The notes beneath the pieces were generated by a model, which had not been told where the DNA came from, ran no database searches, and saw only the letters and a list, made by a program, of their open reading frames with translations. A DNA stretch of 64,000 nt from contig JAWRVZ010000064.1 of assembly GCA_037043235.1 (NCBI GenBank), positions 558,001 to 622,000 on the forward strand, in the 5' to 3' direction. The stretch is from Rhodeus uyekii (taxonomy: Eukaryota > Chordata > Actinopteri > Cypriniformes > Acheilognathidae). Position numbers and translations under genes: made by a program. Every line of letters starts with the position of its first letter. The first letter of the stretch is position 1. This document shows positions 44,511 to 54,633 of this stretch, one piece after another.

Positions 44511-44735
44511 GAAAGCGCTGTGTGTCTCCCTGCCTGTGTACCCACGCAAGCAGGAGGCACACAGTCTTGCTCGTATCGCTCGAGGGCACTGGCTGCGGAT
44601 ATTGTAACAGTAACAATTTCGCATATTATACTGCATTTACCTTTCACGCGAGAGACCCGGGTTCGAAACCCACTCTGTGCACTTTTCCAGCTTTGAGGAG
44701 CTGTATTAGCGTCTGACTGGAGCAAAACGAAGATA
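44511..44735 (+). repeat. Internal direct repeat A, unit 2
   Basis: Second copy of the GAAAGCGCTGTGTGTCTCC to GCGTCTGACTGGAGCAAAAC block, about 150 bp shorter than unit 1. Confidence 0.8.
44610..44682 (+). other. tRNA-Glu-like sequence 2 inside the 4.2-kb element
   Basis: Carries CCTTTCACGCGAGAGACCCG, then GGGTTCGAAACCCACTC with a good T-arm core. The upstream A-box part is decayed. It lies 406 bp after the first copy in the same repeat unit. Confidence 0.4.
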
Positions 44736-45639
44736 TATTTGCTGATCGCGTGCCCCGAGTCCAGTTTAGAAGAAAAGGGATTTCACGTGTGAAAAGTGCG
44801 CAGATATGGCAAACTTCCTAACTGCACCTTCACTAATCTTGGGCACTGCGCCTTCAAGATATCCATGTTCTGAACCTCATCATGGCTCAGTCATGGCAGT
44901 TAGTAGTTCGGCATCGAGGTGTCGTTCTCGCTCGATGGAAGGTGCGGGGGAGGGCTAGTCTTACATGGTCTGCGTTCGAGGGCGTCGACTGTGTAGGTTG
45001 CCATTCCTGTCTGACAGTCTTCGAGGAGACTGTACAGACTTGCGGTTTAGGTCCTGCTGCAGCTGAGGCTCAGCGGCGATCGCTATCGCGGGGACTTCTC
45101 AAGTTCCGGAAGCACGCCCTGTGCGGTTTCTTCCGACTTGATTAACAACGACCTAGCTCTGAGGAGTTGGGCATTGTATTCACAAAAGTGCCAGACTTCT
45201 CTCAGCCTGCCTACGCACTGTGGTAGATGGGTGTGTGGTCAGCGCGGTTGGATCAGTTTCCCGCACTACCTTCCAAAAAGGGAAAGAAAGTAAAGCCTTA
45301 TCGGTTCTGAGGAACAGACAGTGTCGTTGTGACGCTTTCATTTGGGTGTGTAGGCCCTCTGCTGGGGGGCCACCTCCCTGAGCGTCTTTTAGAGACTGAT
45401 TAGTGCTGGCAATGATACCAAATCCGTGCGCCTCAACATCATTTGTTTCCTAGAAAGGAACTGACACAGGTGGAGCAGGTTCTGTTGCTATCATTTTTAC
45501 CCGGGAGGTCCCGGGCGATGGTTGCCATACCTCCCTTTCAGTGAAAGGTCTATAGAGTTTCCAGCTCCCTTGAGGGGAGAGCCACGTTTCCACGTAGTGT
45601 GGGTTTGGGAGTTTGCAGTGTTACTTGGCGAAAGCCTTT

Positions 45640-46165
45640 AGGTGGCCCCAGGTCGTCAGCAGCCGAGCTTGGCCGGTCAGTCGCCCCTCTTCAAGCTCTG
45701 CTCCCTGTAATAGGTCCTGGTAGCCAGCATGTTGTGACGCATTTACTAGGGTGCTTTGGATCCCCTCCGGGGGACCATCTCCCTAGGTGTCTCCAGGTTG
45801 TTGTCGGTGTCACCTCTGTTTCCCTGTTGCTGGGCTTACTCGCCTTCTGAGGAAGGTTCTACGCGTCACTGGGCTGTGGTCTATCTCCTCGGGAGCCACT
45901 TCCCGGTGCGTTGTAGTAGCTCCAGCCGTGCTCTGGCCTAGGCTTGACGGTTGTTGTAGCTCGATGCGTGATGGACCCCTTAGGCAGGTGCCTTAAACCA
46001 GACCATTTCAGGAGTGTCTCTAGAGAGATGTGACTCTAACAACGAACGAATCTGGTACCGGGCAGCACTGTAGTGCTCAAGTCCCCGTTGGGTTTCGGTT
46101 CACCTCGCCTACGCCTTGTTACCTTCGGGTCTTGGCGGTCTTGCGGCTGTAGTGGCGGCTCCACG
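45640..46165 (+). repeat. Internal direct repeat B, unit 1
   Basis: Carries TCTTCAAGCTCTGCTCCCTG, GGTCCTGGTAGCCAGC, CCTTCTGAGGAAGGTTCTAC and CTGTAGTGCTCAAGTCCCC. The same order recurs about 1.1 kb later at 46735-47300, and a partial middle copy lies at 46330-46680. Confidence 0.8.
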
Positions 46166-46329
46166 GCTTTCAATGGCGACACACTTGAGGTGCGGTGGTC
46201 CCTCCCCGGAGGGCCATCACCTTGGGGCTCCTGGGGCTCCACTTCCCAAGCTCGCTTTGCTGGGCCGGGGGCAGCGACTGCAGCCACAGAGTTTCATGGT
46301 TAACTCCTACGCATGGTGTGAGCTCCCAG

Positions 46330-46680
46330 CTTCCCTGAGGGGGGAGCCACCGTTGTGCCGCGTAGTTAGTTCCTGGGAGTACGCTGTCCTGCCACGGCCG
46401 AAGCCTTTGGCCCCGTGGCATCAGCAGTTGAGCTTGGGCGGTCAACCGCCCCTTTTTCAAGCTCTCCTCCCTGAATGTGAGTCGGCAAGGCGTGACGCAT
46501 GTTTAGGCCACTCTGGATCCCCCTGGGACCATTGCCCTAGGCATCTTCAGGAGGTTTATGTTATCAATTCCGATTTTCCCCTGTTGTTGCCATGCCTCCC
46601 TCTCAGTTTAAGACCTACGCATGGGGTGAGTTTTCCAGCTTCCCTGGGGGGGAGCCACCGTTGTTCCGCGTAGTAAGTTT
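46330..46680 (+). repeat. Internal direct repeat B, partial middle unit
   Basis: Contains TGAGGGGGGAGCCACCGTTG, GTCCTGCCACGGCCGAAGCC and TTGAGCTTGGGCGGTCA, as in the borders of units 1 and 2, but lacks the GAGGAAGGTTCTACGCG half. Confidence 0.7.
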
Positions 46681-46734
46681 TGGTATGCTGTCCTGCCACG
46701 GCCGAAGCCATTGGCCCCGTGGCATCAGCAGTTG

Positions 46735-46771
46735 AGCTTGGGCGGTCATCCGTCCCTCTTCAAGCTCTTCT

Positions 46772-46819
<48 letters not shown>

Positions 46820-47300
46820 TCCTGGTAGCCAGCGGTTTGGAGCATTTACTGGAGGGTCCCCTTCGGGGGGCCATCTCCCTAGCGTCTCCAGGGTGGTGTC
46901 AGCATTAGCCCGGGAGGCCCCGGGCGCCTCGTTATTCCCCTGGTGCCGGGCGTACCTACCTTCTGAGGAAGGTTCTACGCGTCACTGGGTTGTGGTCGGT
47001 CTTCTGCTTGGAGCCACTTCCCGGTGCGTAGTAGTAGCTCCAGCTGTGCTCTGGCCTAGGCCTGACGGCTGTTGTAGCCCAGTGCGTGATGGACCTCCTT
47101 GGCGATAAGGTGGCCTAGGCAAGTGCCTCAAATCAGACCATTTCGAGAAGTGCCTCAAGTCAGGTTTAACTCTCACTACTTACGGATCTGGGCCGGGCAG
47201 CACAACAGTGCTTAAGTCCCCATATGTATTTCGGGCTCACCTCGCCTATGCCTTGTTACCTTCAGGTTTTAGGCGGTCTTGTGGTTGGGTGGCTGCTCCT
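46735..47300 (+). repeat. Internal direct repeat B, unit 2
   Basis: Repeats unit 1 in order, with a (TA)n expansion at 46775-46817 where unit 1 has TAATA. Short words such as GGAAGGTTCTACGCGTCACT are identical between units. Confidence 0.8.
46775..46817. repeat. (TA)n microsatellite in repeat B
   Basis: 43 bp of TA inside the otherwise GC-rich element. Confidence 0.97.
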
Positions 47301-47372
47301 CGGCTGGCGCTGCGATGCGCAGTCTGTCGGTGGCCCTCTCTCCCGCATGCCGTGCTTGTTTCAGACGTTTGC

Positions 47373-47527
47373 AAGCTGTCGGTGCCGGTTTTGGCGTGCC
47401 TTTTGTTTCCTGGCTCATGACGTCATCCGCGTCATTCTCACAGGTGTTTTCTATTGTGCTTCAAGAGTTGATGACGCGGGGGCGTTCCCATAGCGATGAC
47501 GCAGCGTCTCGTTCCCTCTCAGGGAAC
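47373..47527 (-). repeat. Right inverted terminal repeat of the 4.2-kb element
   Basis: Inverted partner of 43350-43506. It is followed by AACTATGGTTACATACGTAA and CCTGAGAC, an outer end absent from the left side. Confidence 0.9.
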
Positions 47528-47552
47528 TATGGTTACATACGTAACCTGAGAC

Positions 47553-49056
47553 ATTTCTTCAAAAGTTCTATTAGAGAAATAAAACTAGACACAAATAAAA
47601 CGATTGTTGACACAGTACGAGTACATAGCTGTAGCATTAACGTGGACAGCACAGCACATAATTAAAATAATATGACGATAAATGTATGAAAATTTAATTG
47701 CAGACTGTCATATATTGGCAAATCAATTCAAGACATTGAGATATAACCTTTTTTTCTGAGAATTTCAAGTTTCAAATTGAACTTGTTTTCTAAGAGAAAC
47801 AATTGAGAATACAAAAATCGCATTGTGATTGTACTTTTCTATGTGTAGCCATGCAATATTGAGAATTCTTCATAAATGTGTAACAATGCATAAAGTTGTG
47901 CTTTCGTACTGTAGCTTGAAATGTTCAGTCGCATATTTGCATAGAATGTGACCTAGGAAGTCCAGAAACAGTCTTCTTAAACCAGCATCAAGCAAATTCA
48001 GCTTCCACCTATCCCTGTCATTGCTGAAAAACAGACTGCTGAGAGAAATCTGTGAGTAATTTCTGCAGTAATCTGTGTAGAGATCTGCTGCGCTGAGGGC
48101 CCAGAGCCAACCCACTACACCAAGGGACGTTTTAGTTCCCATTCCCCACACAGAAAAACGTATTAGTGCTAAGAGAGAGAAAGAGTGATTAGCCAATCAT
48201 GCCATTAGTGCAGTCTATGAGCCAAGCCTCTGGGTGAGCACTCTTACAATGCAACAGGCCATGTTATCCAGGATTATCAATTATTATGATAAGGATCGAT
48301 AATGAAATCACACCGAGTCAACTACTTGAGGAATTGTGGGGGGTTTATCAACCATGAAGATCCACTGGGGGTTTTGGAATGTGTGACGAAACATGCCACA
48401 CACAGATATTCCATCTATAACGTAGGCAGTTCCTTAAATAAGAGTGAACATATATAGTAAATGTATGTATAGTAAATCAAAGACATAATGGTTTGATCCA
48501 AAATTAATAATGCAAGCTTTAATAATGAAATTATCCAAATAGTGCAAACACATATGTGGTGATTTTAATGTAACATATTGTATTCTATTGTGTATTCTAT
48601 CTTATGTGAGTTGAGCATTTCCTGGTCATTGTTTTTAGTGTTGTATTATAAGGACTATGAATACATACATCACACAATACCACATTGTATGCATGTAGGA
48701 ATGCTCATATATGCCTTTTCCCCATCTGTCTTTCCACTTTTATCTATCTATTTGTAAATTCCCTTCTGAGCGTCTGAATGCATTACAAGGAATTTATTTG
48801 TACTATGAAATAAAGCAACTTTTTGACTTTAAGCATTTTGCCTCTATCACACTAAGATGGAAATGCAGTTTTTTATTTGATTAAATGTCTAAATCGTCAT
48901 AACTTGCGGATTTTTTGGACTGCTTGAGTCCCTGCTTGACATATTGCCTACATGTGAACAGTGTTTGTGTGCTTGTGCATTACAATATGTGCATATGATA
49001 TGAGGACAAGGTCATTATATATTGTAAACAATGGCAAACTGAGTTTAGTATTAGTA
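47553..49056. other. Intergenic DNA, no feature recognised
   Basis: AT-rich between the 4.2-kb element and the pogo-like element. Confidence 0.5.
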
Positions 49057-50005
49057 CAGGGGAATCCGGTTATCTCGACGGCCTCGGGGGTGGCAAAAAA
49101 GCATTGAGATAACCGATGATCGAGATAACCAACAGCCAATATGCCAATTTATTAAATTAGCATATTTGTGAGGTCATCACGCTGTACTAGATTGCATACT
49201 TTCTTGCGTTCTGCCTATCTAATGTGCTTTCTCAACAAATTTTTAATAACCAGGTTCTTTAATCCACAGTGGCGCTGAGCAGAGCGTACGTCAGAACAGA
49301 AGCAGGGGTGTGTGTGTGTTTATCGAAGCCTCATATTCATTGGTCGGTAACCACTCGTTACCGACCAATGTCAAAATATTTGAGAAAACCAGTCAAATCA
49401 GAGAAGGCAGGCTTTATGTGCACACAGAAGCGGATGAGGCTGAGCGCAAATTTTACCGTCTGTGAGTGCTTTGGGATGGGGCCCACGGCAACACTTGCTG
49501 CTCGTTGAGAAGAGTAAGAACGAAATGGGCTTTCACTTCAGAGAGTCTCCAAAAGTCTCCAGTAACTTCCAGTAAGTCGTTAGATTTGTCGCTAGTCGCA
49601 TTTTTGAAAATGTTTCGCTAGAGTGGTCTGAAAACTCGCTAAATATAGCGACAAAGGCGCTAAGTTGGCAACACTGTGTGAGTTCTTCTCTGGCAGGCTT
49701 CTTCTGCGCTTCACTGTGAGTGAAGCGTCACTGACAGAGCGACCATATGGACCGCGATCCACGTGCAACGCAAACTCAGCGCATGCGCAGTGAACTAGGT
49801 ACCATCATTAGTCACGAGATAACCATGTGAAGTGGCGAATTTGTCCCTCTTTTGTGCTCGAGATATTAGGGTTCAGCGACATAAAAGAATTGACATAACC
49901 AATAAGAAAATGCTAAGACAATGAGGGAGTTTGGCGGTTCCACTTCAAAAACGTCAACAAAATTGGGTTGGCGAGTTAACCGAGGTCGAGATAAGTGAAC
50001 TCCAC
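49057..50005. mobile_element. 949-bp pogo/Tigger-like non-autonomous element
   Basis: Left end CAGGGGAATCCGGTTATCTC and right end GAGATAAGTGAACTCCACTG are imperfect inverted copies of the CAG...CTG type, bordered by TA on both sides. GAGATAACC words repeat near both ends. No transposase frame is visible. It contains a perfect 14-bp hairpin at 49338-49370. Confidence 0.75.
49338..49370. repeat. Perfect 14-bp hairpin
   Basis: CATTGGTCGGTAAC, a 5-base loop CACTC, then GTTACCGACCAATG. Confidence 0.95.
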
Positions 50006-51161
50006 TGTATTACTCCCTCTCATTTCACATCACATATACTGTACAGTATGAGTCCTCCAGAAATGTATGGACACACAGTAGTCCATATTCCTTCTCATAC
50101 TCTCCATTAGATTTAAAAGAAATGTCTGCACTCTTAACGACCGGACCGTTAAAAGCATTCCATCCAACTAGAAGCAAAATTCACGCCAGATTTCAATTTC
50201 AATTTACAGATTTTGAACAGAACATTAATGTTTCTTTGTTTAATTTTGCCAGTTCAGATACACAACTAGTCACCCCCTCCTCTGTGGCATTGCACTGAAA
50301 ACAATTACTGTTTCGACAAAGCAGGCAGAAAGATGCACTGATATCTACTGTTTGTATTTTTTCGGACATATGCAACTGAACACAGGTCGTTTTCCAACCA
50401 GCCTTGAGTGAATTCACTGTAAATAAACAGTGTGGCAGTCTACATAGTCTCACTCTTCCATAGGTAAACACTTAACGGGAAAAGTCCATTTAGCCACAAT
50501 TGCACTAAAAACATGTAATCAGCCGAACAAAGTTTTCTCTCATTTTATACTGTGTTTATTTACCCCGTCGCTTTTTCACGACTGGCAAGCGTCTGTGCAT
50601 AGAATTATTTATTATTTTTCTTAGAGACCAGACAGCTGGATTCTTTGGTGCAGCCAAGGTGTTTTGTTGTCCAGAGCGGCAGAGATCTGAAACGCAAGAA
50701 AGATAAACACATGTACATTTAAAGTACAGTGACATTCAGAAGTGTGTCTGCTCTGGCTGACATCATGCTAGAACAGATAAACAACTGAAATATATCTATA
50801 TGGGTGTGTTTATAGTTTTAGAATGTACAAAGACGCACCGAAGTAATGTAATTCACATGTGTTTTGACAGCATCTTAAAATATAAATCTGAAGCTTCCAT
50901 ACCAACTACAGTGCATTATCCACATTCCACAGCAATGACATGTCGATATCTGTCAGGAAACCAGTTTCCTCTTCACAGTTCCATTAATCATCTTTCAAAA
51001 TCCAAATGTAAACACTGTGCATTTGCCAGTGTACATTTTCGTTTGTTCTTGGGAGGTTAAAAGTGGGATTTATTCGTCTGCTTCCCTAAAGAATAAAAAG
51101 GCTTTTATAATAGCTCAGTTATTTCTCAAACAGCAAAGAGATCAAATGAAGAGGAAAAATA
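50006..51161. other. Intergenic DNA, no feature recognised
   Basis: No gene or repeat family recognised. Confidence 0.45.
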
Positions 51162-51402
51162 TGTTTCACTTTATTTTGATGGTCCCTTTAACACATACTG
51201 TTGACTATAAGTAAAGGGCCAGTACTCTCATTAGAGTGTTAATAGAGTACTAGACTAGTAGGATTTGGGTTAGAATTAGTTGACATGTAGTTGCAAAGTT
51301 ACTTGGAGTCTTGGAGGACCATTAAAAGTAAGAGTTAGCAGATATTAACCAAACAGTCTATTAATACTCTAATGAGAGTTAGTTGACGAAGTTAATATTA
51401 AA
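51162..51402. repeat. Dispersed GTTGACTATAAGTAA repeat, copy 2 (split by an LTR)
   Basis: Same family as 37507-37743. It continues after the LTR insertion at 52183-52240 (GTCCACAGAATATTCATTGG, GGGACCATCAATTT). Confidence 0.7.
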
Positions 51403-52182
51403 TGTCAGGTTTGAGGAAGCGAGGACTCAGTACTGCAGGTGGAAGGACTTTTTATTGACCAAAAACAAAACTCAAACAAAACTACCCTGTGAGGGAAAAA
51501 CAAGACCGACTTACTAAAGAACTTTAACTGGCATAACTGAAGGGAAGAGAAACAGGACAGGAAGCATAACACGAAAAAAAGACACAACACAGGACAGCAA
51601 ACACAAAGGGCTTAAATACACACAGGAGGAAGGGTAATTGAAAGAGGTGGGGCAAATAAAACTAATGACAAGGACACAAGGTGGGAGGAGAACACCATGA
51701 CAAGACATGAACATGCAGCCGATGCGGACGCATCAAACAAAGACGACACACAGCTGGTGACAACCAAACTGCGCGCGCAACACCAAAACACAACATGAAA
51801 GCACGCGGCCGATGAAAACACAAGGCTTCCTCTCGTTTCTGTGTGCACCGTTGTAGCACGCGGTTCAAGCAAAGCCTGAAACTGCGCCCACTCTCATAAT
51901 TTAGTGTGTGCGAGAACGAGTAACCACTCGGCTCGTGAGCTCACGACAAGCACGAACACACGAGTTATGAATGTCCGAATCCTGACACAAAACTGAATCA
52001 GACCAAAGTATTGGGATCGTACATCATAACACGCACACAATATGGTACACAGACAAGAGCGCGCGTGGCTCGAACCATCGAATCCGCGCGCACACACACC
52101 AAACACAAGACATTACGGTAGTGTCAGAGCTCTGTCACAACACCAAGAGATTGACTAGACAAAATGTGGCAGAACCCTGAGA
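51403..52182 (-). mobile_element. Solo LTR, older relative of the 20376 copy
   Basis: The reverse complement reads CAGGGTTCTGCC, then AGAGCTCTGACACTACCGTA, matching the LTR at 20376-21118. The plus-strand left edge is TGTCAGG. Flanks TTAAA and TTAAT are a decayed 5-bp target duplication. It interrupts another dispersed repeat, whose halves are 51162-51402 and 52183-52240. Confidence 0.8.
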
Positions 52183-52254
52183 TTAATATAACTATACGTA
52201 TAGTCCACAGAATATTCATTGGGGACCATCAATTTCATCTTGTCTTAAAACCTA

Positions 52255-52405
52255 GAGCTTTCCTGAAGCTCAAACAGCATGGCACTTGCAATACCAAGGT
52301 CATGGGTTCAATTCCCAGTGAACTGATTAGAACGTCAATGTGTATCTTGAATGCAATATAATTCACTTTGGAGAAAAGGGTCTGCCAAATGGACAAATGT
52401 ACATT
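52255..52405 (+). mobile_element. HE1-type SINE, copy 2
   Basis: Shares the B-box region (GGTCATGGGTTCAATTCCCA) and tail (TCTGCCAAATGGACAAATGT) with the copies at 27841 and 61190. It follows closely after the repeat split by the LTR at 51403. Confidence 0.8.
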
Positions 52406-54608
52406 AACAGAATTCAAATGATCTGAAAGGTTCTATCCGCATTAATTTTACAGTATGGCTATATATTCTTACAGCGAGCCAGCAAATATCTAATTTGTTC
52501 TTATATTTGTTTCTCCCAAGGAATATTAAATCTAAGTTGATGAAACATAACTGAGAACTTTGAGTCTCCTGAGCTATGAGAGAACAACCCGTGAGCAATA
52601 AAAGTTTCCATTCTGTCTATTTTCAGCTTTGAAAAATATCAAATGTAACTTGAGCTGAATAAATCAAATACTTCAGTGACTGAGATATTTTATACATAGA
52701 TCCCAGAGTGAGATGTCTTGTTGCATGTGGAGCAAAATAAAATATGAAATATGATATATGAATATTTAGGAAAAAGAGAAAGGATTGGAGAAAGAAAAGA
52801 CAACAGACAGGAGATTGCTGATGACTTAATGGGGGGGTGTTGTTGCAGAGAAATTGTTGCAGAGAAAATTTGTTTAAAGTGTAATATTAGCCAGCTGGTG
52901 GACACACTCTTGCTTGTGCCTCAATAATGAGAGAAGCATTTGTGAGTGTGCATGTTTTATCCACTAAAAGAGAAATAAAAGAGTAAGGTGTTCTGAGTAA
53001 TGGTGCAGGTGTTAGAAATGTGTTTAGCTTCACATCACTGTGACCTAAAAACCATACCATAAAAGTTCAAAACGAATGGCTTCACGTTAATAACAGCAGG
53101 TTAAATAGAAAAGAGATGAGCTGCATGCAGTAAATCATGTATGGGCAAACTATTTCATGTTGCACATGGAAAGGATTAAGACCATACTATAAGTAAAACG
53201 TTTGCTTTGATACTTTAAATATGCACTTTAGGTGTTTAGGAAGATCATAAGATCTGCCAATCATTGCCCACCGGTTCAGACATGTTCAATATGTCCTAAC
53301 ATAATTTATTCATATTAAATTCTGCTTTAGTGTTATGTTCAAAACTACAGCCACTGTGCGAGATCTTTCCCAGATAAACACCCCAAATGAATGTCTGCAC
53401 CAAGACACTGGGTGTTAACAAAAGCTGTCAGGCCGGAAAAAAATTCAACATTTTGAATTTTTGCAGGAGCACACATAATGCATAATGATGTGAACTTGTT
53501 GTTGCATTAAAAAAAAAAAACTCTATTAAATCCGACTCCATTGCAGTGTTTAATAGTGAATTGTATAATCTTGGTGGATACACAAACAGCTAAAAATACA
53601 AGTTATGATTGTTTTGTAACAGGTTTCCATAAAAACATCCCTTGACTGTCATTGGTCTGGACAAAAGTAAAGCTCTGCCCAAAACTCAGTCTATTGGTTG
53701 AATCAAGTTGCTGTTTAACAAGCAACCTTTACTCTTGTTTAAATGTTGCAAGGGAATCAACTGTCAATCTTGTAGCTGCATAATTGAGATAGATGTATTT
53801 TATATATTAAAAATGCATAGATATAGTCTTTCTAAAGACATTGCACACTTAACCTTTAAAATTGCACATTTCAATCTAAAGTGTCCTCATACTAAACTCA
53901 ACCCTCCAGTCCAAAGATGGGTGTTTCTTGCCATAATGTTCTCACAATTCCAACAAGGGTCTTCACCTTTCATTCCTATCCTTTCCTCTCTCTTGTGCTC
54001 TGATTCCACCCATGCCTTGAGCTTTTCCACTTTGGCATGAAACCCAATGGACACTTTTCCTTGTAAATCATATAAAAAGCCAGCTAGTTGATTCAATAAC
54101 CTAATCAGCTGAGGGTATTCATTTTCATTTGGACAAACCCTGAAATGATCTGCTAGCAATGGTTTTCCACTGAAAATATCACTCTTAACCTTTCTCCCTT
54201 TTGCTGGTTTAGTGTGTGTGTATATCTCTCATAATGTCAATCATTTTAAGTCTCCAGCTCCAGTTAATTAGTGTGAATATCCCCAGCCTCTTCAAATCAG
54301 AATAATGAGGCAGCTCCTGGGTCATTCCTGTTATGCAGTATCTATTAAACTTTTACAAAGTGAACAATATGTTTGTGCTGTGATTTTAGAAGGCATTTCT
54401 ATTCAATTGATAGAAGATCTTTCAGAAATATGGTCAAGATCAGACACTGTATTTGTTAATTATAATTTGATTATTTGGCTAGAATAATAGAAGGATCAGA
54501 ATCCATTAAATGATCCTACTTATGTTTGTCTTGTGGTTTTCCCTCCAAAATGATCACAAAGGAGCAGGCATTTGAAGCGGGGAAACATTTGTATATTAAA
54601 GGAATATT
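52406..54608. other. Intergenic DNA, no feature recognised
   Basis: AT-rich. A 90-codon minus-strand frame at 53887-54159 (FRVCPNENEYPQLIRLLNQL at its start) has a protein-like composition but no family I recognise. Confidence 0.4.
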
Positions 54609-54633
54609 ACACACACACACACACACACACACA
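54609..54633. repeat. (AC)n microsatellite
   Basis: Uninterrupted AC run. Confidence 0.95.

Larger units (their letters stand above)
43343..47552 (+). mobile_element. 4.2-kb DIRS-like element with inverted terminal repeats, gag-like fragments and internal repeats
   Basis: About 155-bp inverted repeats lie at 43350-43506 and 47373-47527; they share CATGAGCCAGGAAACAAAAG and TGACGCGGATGACGTCATGA. The outermost bases differ between the ends. The interior is GC- and CpG-rich against an AT-rich background. Plus-strand frames near the left end read SCRGVEHALAVLKGGACADC, then GPAAAEALRWSRSWGS, resembling the cysteine/histidine gag-like region of fish DIRS elements. A second diverged block reads GLGPAAAEAQRR at 44882-45145. 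Recombinase, reverse transcriptase and RNase H domains were not recognised. Inverted ends fit the DIRS group. A foldback DNA element that captured gag fragments is the alternative. Confidence 0.6.

Noticed and set aside
46116..46673. 185-codon plus-strand frame
   Set aside because: Produced by GC-rich repeat units inside the 4.2-kb element. The repeat copies do not preserve the same frame, and no protein family was recognised.
43321..47665. The same peptide (VGAGFGVPFVSWLMTSS) encoded at two places
   Set aside because: This is the translation of the inverted terminal repeat on opposite strands, not a duplicated gene.
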